A stretch of 64,000 bases of DNA from NCBI RefSeq assembly GCF_021155765.1, contig NC_060107.1, forward strand, positions 3,049,501-3,113,500. Reading direction: 5' to 3'. The DNA is from Diprion similis. Lineage: Eukaryota > Arthropoda > Insecta > Hymenoptera > Diprionidae. The notes below the pieces were generated by a model that worked only from the letters and a program-made list of their open reading frames with translations, did not search any database and had not been told where the DNA came from. This document shows positions 47,501-58,900 of this stretch, piece after piece; position 1 is the stretch's first letter, and each line of letters begins with the position of its first letter. Position numbers and translations under genes: made by a program.

Positions 47501-50500
47501 GGAGTGGAATCCTGGTTCTGTACATTCTGAGTCTCTTCCTCAGTTTTTGTGGCCTCGTCTTCGGACATCAAGGGTACACTATCTGTTTTGTTATCAGTGT
47601 CTTTAAGCCTCCGTCGAAATGGTGTACTGATTGGAGTTTCATTGTCACTCTCAAATGCATATACACTACTTTCGTTCTCTGGTGAAAAGGCATTTGCACT
47701 GGGGGTGATATCTTTGCGTTCTTTTACCTTGGGCAAAAAAGGTTTTCGTGGTTGGAAGGATTTTTTATCCGGTGATTTCTTATCCGGCGAACCATCAATG
47801 GAGTTATGATCAGATTTAGAAACAGCATCACTGTCTTCACCAAAGGACGAATCTTTACTAGTTTTCAAATTTCTTCCTTTGATAATTTCTTTTATATCGG
47901 CATTTATTCTATTACGATTTGTTGGTATTCCTTGTTGCTTAGGTGGCGAATGTTGTACGTGAACATTTAATATTGGTGGAATTTTATTCTGAACTACGTT
48001 GTTATACTTGTAATTATTTTTTTCAGTTGTTTTCGAAAAACTTATATTGACTGGACGAACCAAGTGCTGAATTCTAGTAGATATAGATATATGGCTGACG
48101 TCGCTCTTTACTTTCACCGTATCTTCAAATTTAAAACCAGAAACGTTTTCCATTTCCGCTTTACTCTCTTCTTTTGCCATTGAACTTTCATTTAACCATT
48201 TCTCAATCTGTTCAGTAGACATGTTCACTCTTTCTTTTCGTACCAGAGATGCTGACCGAGGCATATCAATTATGTTAACAGTAGACTCGCTTGGATTATG
48301 ATTATAAATTTGATGTACATTCATTGACACTACAGGTAGAACTAGTGGAACTGCTTTACTCTCTGATAAACTTGAATCTTCAGGAATAGGTTTGGTTGAT
48401 GACTCATTTACATTTATAGTCACAGGTGAAAGATCGCTCGTTTCTACTTCAGAAAAAGGCTTGTTTTTTATATCCGTTTTGTCCGTTTCGGGCGTGTCAT
48501 GTGTTTTAAGCACATCTAATTTCCCACTGGTTTCCTCAGATGCGAGCAGATTAGCCTTAACATGAGTGTGACACGAGCTTAAGACCTTTGATATGGCTTT
48601 ATTAGAAAACCCTCGAAAAGATTCTTCATCGTCCGATATTTTTGAAGTGTCGTATTTGACATCAACGTTTGCCGGAGGTGTATTTTCGGACTTTACTTTA
48701 TCAGCTTTCTCGGACTTGTTCGGTTCACTTTTCATTTTCTTTTTCATCATTTTATCAAGCAGCATTCCTAAAGTTTCTTCATCCGATTCAGATTTGTCAC
48801 TTTTACTCTTAGATTTGTTTGATTTTTGCTTAGTTACGCTAGTCTTCACAGGGCTTTCCTTCAATTTTCCAGAATTTTGATCACGCTTTCTTTTCACCAT
48901 CACTTTTTCTTTTTCAGTTTTCATATTTTTTTCTGACTGCAATTTAGAGGGCACATTTCTTGGCGATGATCTGAGGCTTCTGCTTGTTGACTCGGCTATC
49001 TTGCCAAGACTTCTTCTTGTCACAGGTTTAATATTCTCAGATTGAACTGAACATGCCGAATCATCTTCGCTGTCCAGTTCGCAATACTTTTGTACTTTTA
49101 ACGGCCGCTTGTTCTTTAGATTGCTCCTGTCAACTTTATCTTTGGACAGCCGAGTGCTACTTCCCCTGCTATTCTCAGATTTGGCATCTTTGTTACTGTT
49201 TTGTTTCGAAGTCTGTTTTACTTTAGCTCGTATTTCACTTTCCCTCTGCGCTATTCTTCTAGCATTCGGAAGTTCGGGAAAACTATCCACTGATAAATTA
49301 TCTTCATTATCTAAATCTGGACTAACTAATTTCCTACCAAGAATTTCCATGTAAACCGCTGCTGCTTCTTTGGTCTTTCTAGACGGGCGTCTCGATAGAA
49401 CCTGAGTCTGTATTGTTTCTCGGTGAGATCTAGTTATTCGTCTCATTTCTGACTTGCTTCTTGTGCAAACTTTTTTTGCAAGTCTGGACTGCCGTTTTGA
49501 GCGTAGCATCGCTCTAATAGTTGGTGAATTATCGTCCGAAGAAACATCGGTATTTGAAGAATCATTACATTTCTCTCTGACAAGCGATCTCTTTTTTGCT
49601 TTGGGCAACTCCAGTTTTCCTTTTGTGATTCCAACATTTTTACTTTTATTAGCAGTGGCGCTGCTGCGCAGACAGTGTCTCTTTGTTTCAACCTTGGGCG
49701 CAAACTTTTTGGGTGGAACGATAGTCGCTGTTTTCATTTTGGCTCTATCTGTAGATGACCGAGTTCTCATTACACATGTAGGTTTAAATTTGTTCTTTAT
49801 CCTTTGCTTTGCCAGACGCTGTTCCTGGTATTTTTTCTTCAATGCCTCAACTGCAGAAGTTGCCGTTTTACTTGTTTTAAACTTTGTCATATTTTTCTCG
49901 GTTGTGGTTATTTTTTTATCAGTGGAACTACTACTGCCTTTCCCATTTGATTTCTGTGTGCTGGTAGTTGATTTTGGTGTTTCTGTTCCAGGTGTTGAGG
50001 TTGGTGGTGTACTCTTTTTAACAATACTAATTGACGATTTTTGGTCCTGCTTTTCTTTACGACTTCCAACATTGAAAAAATCTAAACTGGGTGGCAGCAT
50101 TGGCGTACCTGAAAGTAAAAACTATATTGTCTCACATAACTGTAATGAGAGTTAACACTATGACGAATATTGAGCACAGATTTATATGTAACTGTTACTT
50201 ATTAATGAGTAAGTAAATAAAATATCAATTTTATTTCATGTAAGTTTGCGTGTTATTAGATATCTGCATTGAAGATATGTATTAAGACAAATTAAGAACT
50301 TTTTAAATATGTGTATTGACCTCGAAAACATAAGAATGTTAAGAAGTCTTCAGTGTTCGGACGCCCATGAGTTATCAATTCTGTGATAACTGCAGGCTTG
50401 GCCTTTTCCTTTTCCTTGATAGAAGATTGCGTGGAACCAAATATAGTCGCTACACCCTGGGCAAACTTTCTCTGTGCGTGGACTTTGGTCCTAAAATAAG

Positions 50501-51151
50501 TGATGAATATTATATGCGAAAAAGTATAAAAAGAACATAAAATATATTATTTTGAATATAAGTATAATTCATGGTTAATTATTTCACACATACAACTAAG
50601 AAAAACGAAAATGTTGATAGACGTGCAAATTATGGTTGTGTGAAATAACGAGATCCCAATCAAAACTTCAGCTGTTCATGAGATATGTATAAAAAAAAAG
50701 ACAAGGAAAGTACGAATAATAGCTATTTAAAACCCACAACAATGTTTCACTTGAATTGCAATAAGTAAAAGGTTGAAAAATCAATACATTAATGAACCCT
50801 GTTAAATTGTTGAACAATGAAAGCCTGTGCTAATCAATACTCTTATAGAGTGGTAGTTAGGTGTTATGCAAATAACGTATTTGTAGGCTAATTTCATGGT
50901 AGTTTCATGAGCATCTTTTGAAAACGAATACTGATACACTAATGTGTATTGGGCCTCAAGGGATCATCTCTATTCTGTTTCAATTATTTATAGGTGCTGA
51001 CAGTAATGTATAGTTATCAGCTGTGATACGAATAGATTAATATACATGCAAATAGATGAGTTTACCTTTTCGGAGATTCTGAAAGAGGGTCCATGAGGTC
51101 AACAAGATCACCTTCCCTTCTCTTCCTTTTGTCATTTCTACTAAGGACCAT
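43904..51151 (-). CDS. Jarid2: Jarid2, JmjN/ARID/JmjC/zinc-finger chromatin protein (PRC2 cofactor)
   Basis: Twelve coding exons on the minus strand, in transcript order: 51151-51066, 50490-50321, 50108-46772, 46691-46466, 46368-46216, 46069-45871, 45723-45572, 45454-45145, 45053-44647, 44559-44461, 44379-44077 and 43990-43904. All phases join, giving 1842 aa. Order of domains: N-terminal RKFAQ and [12 protein letters not shown] motifs; a disordered 1111-codon region; JmjN (about 1234-1275); ARID (about 1299-1390); JmjC (about 1535-1680); and a C5HC2-type finger (about 1755-1800). Jarid2 recruits and modulates Polycomb repressive complex 2 in the nucleus. The JmjC ligand positions are replaced, so it should not be a demethylase, as known for the family. 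At 1842 aa it is longer than human JARID2 (about 1246 aa), mostly through the big exon. Start chosen at the first Met of the exon feeding exon 2 in phase; an earlier non-coding or coding exon cannot be excluded. Confidence 0.95.
44647..45454 (-). CDS. Jarid2: Jarid2 JmjC-domain exons (45454-45145 and 45053-44647)
   Basis: Encodes [20 protein letters not shown], then [20 protein letters not shown] and [20 protein letters not shown], followed by [20 protein letters not shown]. At the positions that bind Fe(II) in active JmjC enzymes (WHxE and a later His), this protein has W-Y-R-D (Tyr1563, Asp1565) and Thr1651 in FPKAFTSS. The cupin fold is kept but the metal site is not. Confidence 0.94.
45572..46691 (-). 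CDS. Jarid2: Jarid2 JmjN and ARID exons
   Basis: Exons 46691-46466, 46368-46216, 46069-45871 and 45723-45572. Jmj[21 protein letters not shown] and [33 protein letters not shown], then [20 protein letters not shown] and [20 protein letters not shown]. The ARID is the DNA-binding helix bundle of this family. The last exon is a highly acidic linker ([15 protein letters not shown]) between ARID and JmjC. Confidence 0.94.
46772..50108 (-). CDS. Jarid2: Jarid2 giant exon: disordered central region (1111 codons)
   Basis: A 3337-bp exon encoding a Lys/Ser/Thr/Glu-rich region with no globular domain I recognise. It is continuous with exon 2 through a split Gly ([13 protein letters not shown]). Many short basic clusters (for example [18 protein letters not shown]) suggest nuclear localisation or nucleic-acid contact. 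The equivalent part of vertebrate JARID2 is also low complexity but much shorter. Confidence 0.93.
50321..51151 (-). CDS. Jarid2: Jarid2 N-terminal exons (51151-51066 and 50490-50321)
   Basis: Exon 1 encodes [20 protein letters not shown], ending SESPKR. Exon 2 begins [18 protein letters not shown] and ends [19 protein letters not shown] and TEDFLTFLC(L/F)RG are the conserved N-terminal motifs of JARID2. In vertebrates, the RKFAQ lysine is the PRC2-methylated residue. The vertebrate segment before this (containing IPWSEERVVRKVL) is not visible in this model. Confidence 0.88.
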
Positions 51152-52059
51152 TTTTGTGTCACAGTGATTGTGTGAATTTTTAACTAAGTTTAGGACACTA
51201 GATTAGATTTATTTATTGATAAAATTGGGCACAACGTCGAAACTTATTGAATTACTATTTTATTAACTGGATTGGAATAATTAATCATCGAGATACTTAT
51301 CAGCACAAATCAAACTAGCTGTAATTTGTGTGCAGTGGTGGACGACAGGAATGGCCAACAGCCCCCGGTTGGAAAACCGATACTTGGGGCCGCTTTATAT
51401 GTTTTATACTTTTTAAACCACTCGGTATTCCCGTCTGCTTTCCGCACTTCTATCAACATCATAAATGTGTATATACACAATAGATTACGACGGGGCTACT
51501 TCTATTTTTAATCGATTTTATTCCTTGAAGAGAACATAACTGTTTATTCTTCGAATCACAGCCGACAATCGTGAACTTTAAATCACTGAAACACAAATGC
51601 AATTACTAGTCCCAGTGCACAAACTGTGGTTACTAAATATAGTAGAGTCGTCAGAGGCAGCAGCTAGCCTCGTATTCGCAACGGCAGCATCTAAATGTGG
51701 ATTCTGGTGGCCGTTTGAAGAAGCTACTTATGCACTTCTAACGTCCTATATATTTCTTACGTCCGTCCGTCCCAAAGGACGCTTCCGGACAATTCAGGAG
51801 TTAGATTCTAAAATGAAGTTGCGAAACTGTAATAGGACGTAACAATGAAAATGATATGACGCACGCATTGGCGAAATGTCGCGCATCGAAACCCATGTGG
51901 TAGGTCAATGGATTACAATTACATTTTTATTCGGAAAATTTAAGAATCTAGGATTGTTAATCAAAAGTGTAGAGAAATGGAGAAAATGAAGGAGCGAGAT
52001 CAAGTAGCTGATGACGTATTCAGAGTGCATCATAAAATCGATTCCGGCATTCTCCAAAA
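51152..52059. other. Jarid2 upstream region, no gene recognised
   Basis: Expected to contain the Jarid2 5' UTR and promoter. Short open frames here (for example about 51597-51842 on the plus strand) show no family resemblance. Confidence 0.55.
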
Positions 52060-52240
52060 TCGCCCAAATTTGATTTTGAGCAAACATCCGAAGGGGTTAG
52101 CTTACTCTGTTCGAGATTTTTTAGCAGAAAGCATTTGATCTCTGAATCTATTCATACGACTCTGCCTAGACTATTCGGACTTTACGATTCCAAGAAAGGC
52201 GTTAAGATCGTCGTGGGACCAACAGCTGACAAAATGCGAA
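52060..52240. repeat. Relic, highly diverged satellite monomer fragment outside the array
   Basis: AAGGGGTTAG (52091), TTTTTTAGCAGAAAGCATTT, ATTCATACGACTCTGCCTAGAC and GGGACCAACAGCTGACAAAATG occur in the same order as in the 304-bp satellite. The spacing from the first to the last phrase is about 125 bases, versus 120 in a canonical monomer. Sequence identity is low but order and spacing agree. Confidence 0.6.
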
Positions 52241-52599
52241 AAAACATATGAACATTCAATTTTTTTATTTATTTCAATCCAGGTTGCACAAAATAGTATA
52301 CATAGTAGTAAAATACAATATTGTACGTAATACAAGTTTTTGATATTCTGCTTAAGATGATGTATATTGCACTTTTGTGTCCTGTTATATTATTCAGAAC
52401 TGATATAGCATGTTTAATCGTACTGTTGCCTTTCTGTTTCTCTTTTGAAATTTATACCACTGGGTAACTTGTTGAATTTCTACACACTGACACCCAAACA
52501 CTTGTACTAGTATTGAGGCATGTGGAATAAACAGACAAAACTTGGTGGCCACTAATTGATGGTTTTTCTTCCCCATCCTTTCAAAAACTGTCGGCCAAT
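52241..52599. other. Spacer between relic monomer and degenerate array edge
   Basis: A+T-rich; no gene or clear repeat recognised. Confidence 0.5.
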
Positions 52600-52940
52600 T
52601 TCACGTATTTTGGCCGTAACTCTTAGTCCATTACTGAAAATGGTTGACAACACTTATTTGCGATTTTTTTACCCAGGAATTTTTTCGCAAGCAATCCTTT
52701 TGCAGCACCCCGGTTCCAATGTTTGAAACCTCGGAGGTACGGAAAAACCATCAGAAAGGGTGAAGGACTAACAGCAGAGAAATTGCGTAGAAAACCTTCG
52801 ATTTATCGCCTGTAACTATCGATCCGTTGTTCGCAGCGTATTCAGACTGCGCGCAATTAGTTCGCTACGCGAAATTATGTCGATATGGGGCTTCAAAGAA
52901 TTGTTACCAGCATTTTTTGAAATCGGAATTTTCACCAAAA
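52600..52940. repeat. Degenerate edge monomers of the satellite
   Basis: TTTTGGCCGTAACTC (about 52608), GGACTAACAGCAGAGAAATTGCG (in part, about 52765) and CCTGTAAC...GTTGTTCGCAGCGTATTCAGACTGCG (about 52809-52850) match satellite phrases with many substitutions and length changes. Canonical monomers begin right after. Confidence 0.75.
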
Positions 52941-55900
52941 ATTCAAAGAGGTAAGCCTTGGATTTTTTTTGGCCGAAAACTCTTTGGTCCGGGAATCGAT
53001 GAGTATGACGCTTTTTAGACTAATTCGACGCCCAGGAACTCAGAATACACATGAAAAATGGCGTAGGACCAGCAGCAGAGAAATGACGATGAAAATCTGC
53101 AGTTTTTCGGCTGTAACTTTGCAGGTGTTGCTCGCAGCGTATCGGGACTGCGATTAATCGATTCCTCTCGCAAAATCACGTCGGAATAGTACCCTAAAGA
53201 ATTAATTGCAGCACTTTTCAAAGTCGTCGAAATTTTCGCCAAAAATGCAAAGGGGTTAGCCTTGGATTTTTTTTGGCCGAAAAATCTTTTGTCTGGGAAT
53301 CGATCCGTATGACGCTTTTTAGACTAATTCGACGCCCAGGAACTCAGAAAACACATGAAAAATAGCCTTGGACCAGCAGCAGAGAAATGACCATAAAAAT
53401 CTGCAGTTTTTTGGCTGTAACTTTGCAGGTGTTGCTCGCAGCGTATCGGGACTGCGATGAATCGATTCCTCTCGCAAAATCACGTCGGAATAGTACCCTA
53501 AAGAATTAATTGCAGCACTTTTCAAAGTCGTCGAAATTTTCGCCAAAAATGCAAAGGGGTTAGCCTTGGATTTTTTTTGTCCGAAAAATCTTTTGTCTGG
53601 GAATCGATCCGTATGACGCTTTTTAGACTAATTCGACGCCCAGGAACACAGAAAACACATGAAAAATTGCCTAGGACCAGCAGCAGAGAAATGACGATGA
53701 AAATCTGCAGTTTTTCGGCTGTAACTTTGCAGGTGTTGCTCGCAGCGTATCGGGACTGCGATTAATCGCTTCCTCTCGCAAAATCACGTCGGAATAGTAC
53801 CCTAAAGAATTAATTGCAGCACTTTTCAAAGTCGTCGAAATTTTCGCCAAAAATGCAAAGGGGTTAGCCTTGGATTTTTTTTGGCCGAAAAATCTTTTGT
53901 CTGGGAATCGATCCGTATGACGCTTTTTAGACTAATTCGACGCCCAGGAACACAGAAAACACATGGAAAATTGCCTAGGACCAGCAGCAGAGAAATGACG
54001 ATGAAAATCGGCAGTTTTTCGGCTGTAACTTTGCAGGTGTTGCTCGCAGCGTATCGGGACTGCGATTAATCGATTCCTCTCGCCAAATCACGTCGAAATA
54101 GTACCCTAAAGAATTAATTGCAGCACTTTTCAAAGTCGTCGAAATTTTCGCCAAAAATGCAAAGGGGTTAGCCTTGGATTTTTTTTGGCCGAAAAATCTT
54201 TTGTCTGGGAATCGATCCGTATGACGCTTTTTAGACTAATTCGACGCCCAGGAACACAGAAAACACATGAAAAATTGCCTAGGACCAGCAGCAGAGAAAT
54301 GACGATGAAAATCTGCAGTTTTCTGGCTGTAACTTTGCAGGTGTTGCTCGCAGCGTATCGGGACTGCGATAAATCGATTCCTCTCGCAAAATCACGTCGG
54401 AATAGTACCCTAAAGAAATAATTGCAGCACTTTTCAAAGTCGTCGAAATTTTCGCCAAAAATGCAAAGGGGTTAGCCTTGGATTTTTTTTGGCCGAAAAA
54501 TCTTTTGTCTGGGAATCGATCCGTATGACGCTTTTTAGACTAATTCGACGCCCAGGAACACAGAAAACACATGAAAAATTGCCTAGGACCAGCAGCAGAG
54601 AAATGACGATGAAAATCTGCAGTTTTTTGGCTGTAACTTTGCAGGTGTTGCTCGCAGCGTATCGGGACTGCGATTAATCGATTCCTCTCGCAAAATCACG
54701 TCGGAAAAGTACCCTAAAGAATTAATTGCAGCACTTTTCAAAGTCGTCGAAATTTTCGCCAAAAATGCAAAGGGGTTAGCCTTGGATTTTTTTTGGCCGA
54801 AAAATCTTTTGTCTGGGAATCGATCCGTATGACGCTTTTTAGACTAATTCGACGCCCAGGAACTCAGAAAACACATGAAAAATAGCCTAGGACCAGCAGC
54901 AGAGAAATGACGATGAAAATCTGCAGTTTTTTGGCTGTAACTTTGCAGGTGTTGCTCGCAGCGTATCGGGACTGCGATTAATCGATTCCTCTCGGAAAAT
55001 CACGTCGGAATAGTACCCTAAAGAATTAATTGCAGCACTTTTCAAAGTCGTCGAAATTTTTGCCAAAAATGCAAAGGGGTTAGCCTTGGATTTTTTTTGG
55101 CCGAAAAATCTTTTGTCTGGGAATCGATCCGTATGACGCTTTTTAGACTAATTCGACGCCCAGGAACTCAGAAAACACATGAAAAATAGCCTAGGACCAG
55201 CAGCAGAGAAATGACGATGAAAATCTGCAGTTTTTTGGCTGTAACTTTGCAGGTGTTGCTCGCAGCGTATCGGGACTGCGATTAATCGATTCCTCTCGGA
55301 AAATCACGTCGGAATAGTACCCTGAAGAATTAATTGCAGCACTTTTCAAAGTCGTCGAAATTTTTGCCAAAAATGCAAAGGGGTTAGCCTTGGATTTTTT
55401 TTGGCCGAAAAATCTTTTGTCTGGGAATCGATCCGTATGACGCTTTTTGGACTAATTCGACGCCCAGGAACTCAGAAAACACATGAAAACAGCCTAGGAC
55501 CAGCAGCAGAGAAATGACGATGAAAATCTGCAGTTTTTTGGCTGTAACTTTGCAGGTGTTGCTCGCAGCGTATCGGGACTGCGATGAATCGATTCCTCTC
55601 GCAAAATCACGTCGGAATAGTACCCTAAAGAATTAATTGCAGCACTTTTCAAAGTCGTCGAAATTTTCGCCAAAAATGCAAAGGGGTTAGCCTTGGATTT
55701 TTTTTGTCCGAAAAATCTTTTGTCTGGGAATCGATCCGTATGACGCTTTTTAGACTAATTCGACGCCCAGGAACACAGAAAACACATGAAAAATTGCCTA
55801 GGACCAGCAGCAGAGAAATGACGATGAAAATCTGCAGTTTTTCGGCTGTAACTTTGCAGGTGTTGCTCGCAGCGTATCGGGACTGCGATTAATCGCTTCC

Positions 55901-58900
55901 TCTCGCGAAATCACGTCGGAATAGTACCCTAAAGAATTAATTGCAGCACTTTTCAAAGTCGTCGAAATTTTCGCCAAAAATGCAAAGGGGTTAGCCTTGG
56001 ATTTTTTTTGGCCGAAAAATCTTTTGTCTGGGAATCGATCCGTATGACGCTTTTTAGACTAATTCGACGCCCAGGAACACAGAAAACACATGGAAAATTG
56101 CCTAGGACCAGCAGCAGAGAAATGACGATGAAAATCGGCAGTTTTTCGGCTGTAACTTTGCAGGTGTTGCTCGCAGCGTATCGGGACTGCGATTAATCGA
56201 TTCCTCTCGCCAAATCACGTCGGAATAGTACCCTAAAGAATTAATTGCAGCACTTTTCAAAGTCGTCGAAATTTTCGCCAAAAATGCAAAGGGGTTAGCC
56301 TTGGATTTTTTTTGGCCGAAAAATCTTTTGTCTGGGAATCGATCCGTATGACGCTTTTTAGACTAATTCGACGCCCAGGAACACAGAAAACACATGAAAA
56401 ATTGCCTAGGACCAGCAGCAGAGAAATGACGATGAAAATCTGCAGTTTTCTGGCTGTAACTTTGCAGGTGTTGCTCGCAGCGTATCGGGACTGCGATAAA
56501 TCGATTCCTCTCGCAAAATCACGTCGGAATAGTACCCTAAAGAAATAATTGCAGCACTTTTCAAAGTCGTCGAAATTTTCGCCAAAAATGCAAAGGGGTT
56601 AGCCTTGGATTTTTTTTGGCCGAAAAATCTTTTGTCTGGGAATCGATCCGTATGACGCTTTTTAGACTAATTCGACGCCCAGGAACACAGAAAACACATG
56701 AAAAATTGCCTAGGACCAGCAGCAGAGAAATGACGATGAAAATCTGCAGTTTTTTGGCTGTAACTTTGCAGGTGTTGCTCGCAGCGTATCGGGACTGCGA
56801 TTAATCGATTCCTCTCGCAAAATCACGTCGGAAAAGTACCCTAAAGAATTAATTGCAGCACTTTTCAAAGTCGTCGAAATTTTCGCCAAAAATGCAAAGG
56901 GGTTAGCCTTGGATTTTTTTTGGCCGAAAAATCTTTTGTCTGGGAATCGATCCGTATGACGCTTTTTAGACTAATTCGACGCCCAGGAACTCAGAAAACA
57001 CATGAAAAATAGCCTAGGACCAGCAGCAGAGAAATGACGATGAAAATCTGCAGTTTTTTGGCTGTAACTTTGCAGGTGTTGCTCGCAGCGTATCGGGACT
57101 GCGATTAATCGATTCCTCTCGGAAAATCACGTCGGAATAGTACCCTAAAGAATTAATTGCAGCACTTTTCAAAGTCGTCGAAATTTTTGCCAAAAATGCA
57201 AAGGGGTTAGCCTTGGATTTTTTTTGGCCGAAAAATCTTTTGTCTGGGAATCGATCCGTATGACGCTTCTTAGACTAATTCGACGCCCAGGAACTCAGAA
57301 AACACATGAAAAATAGCCTTGGACCAGCAGCAGAGAAATGACCATGAAAATCTGCAGTTTTTTGGCTGTAACTTTGCAGGTGTTGCTCGCAGCGTATCGG
57401 GACTGCGATTAATCGATTCCTCTCGGAAAATCACGTCGGAATAGTACCCTGAAGAATTAATTGCAGCACTTTTCAAAGTCGTCGAAATTTTTGCCAAAAA
57501 TGCAAAGGGGTTAGCCTTGGATTTTTTTTGGCCGAAAAATCTTTTGTCTGGGAATCGATCCGTATGATGCTTTTTAGGCTAATTCGACGCCCAGAAACAC
57601 AGAAAACACATGAAAAATTGCCTAGGACCAGCAGCAGAGAAATGACGATGAAAATCTGCAGTTTTTTGGCTGTAACTTTGCAGGTGTTGCTCGCAGCGTA
57701 TCGGGACTGCGATTAATCGATTCCTCTCGCAAATTTACGTCGGAAAAGTACCCTAAAGAATTAATTGCAGCACTTTTCAAAGTCGTCGAAATTTTCGCCA
57801 AAAATGCAAAGGGGTTAGCCTTGGATTTTTTTTGGCCGAAAAATCTTTTGTCTGGGAATCGATCCGTATGACGCTTTTTAGACTAATTCGACGCCCAGGA
57901 ACTCAGAAAACACATGAAAAATAGCCTAGGACCAGCAGCAGAGAAATGACGATGAAAATCTGCAGTTTTTTGGCTGTAACTTTGCAGGTGTTGCTCGCAG
58001 CGTATCGGGACTGCGATTAATCGATTCCTCTCGGAAAATCACGTCGGAATAGTACCCTGAAGAATTAATTGCAGCACTTTTCAAAGTCGTCGAAATTTTT
58101 GCCAAAAATGCAAAGGGGTTAGCCTTGGATTTTTTTTGGCCGAAAAATCTTTTGTCTGGGAATCGATCCGTATGACGCTTTTTAGACTAATTCGACGCCC
58201 AGGAACTCAGAAAACACATGAAAACAGCCTAGGACCAGCAGCAGAGAAATGACGATGAAAATCTGCAGTTTTTTGGCTGTAACTTTGCAGGTGTTGCTCG
58301 CAGCGTATCGGGACTGCGATAAATCAATTCCTCTCGCAAAATCACGTCGGAATAGTACCCTAAAGAATTAATTGCAGCACTTTTCAAAGTCGTCGAAATT
58401 TTCGCCAAAAATGCAAAGGGGTTAGCCTTGGATTTTTTTTGGCCGAAAAATCTTTTGTCTGGGAATCGATCCGTATGACGCTTTTTAGACTAATTCGACG
58501 CCCAGGAACACAGAAAACACATGAAAAATTGCCTAGGACCAGCAGCAGAGAAATGACGATGAAAATCGGCAGTTTTTCGGCTGTAACTTTGCAGGTGTTG
58601 CTCGCAGCGTATCGGGACTGCGATTAATCGATTCCTCTCGCAAAATCACGTCGGAATAGTACCCTAAAGAATTAATTGCAGCACTTTTCAAAGTCGTCGA
58701 AATTTTCGCCAAAAATGCAAAGGGGTTAGCCTTGGATTTTTTTTGGCCGAAAAATCTTTTGTCTGGGAATCGATCCGTATGACGCTTTTTAGACTAATTC
58801 GACGCCCAGGAACACAGAAAACACATGAAAAATTGCCTAGGACCAGCAGCAGAGAAATGACGATGAAAATCGGCAGTTTTTCGGCTGTAACTTTGCAGGT

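Noticed and set aside
49454..50155. 233-aa plus-strand open frame
   Set aside because: It is the antisense shadow of the large Jarid2 exon, whose minus-strand frame is much longer and joins recognised exons in phase.
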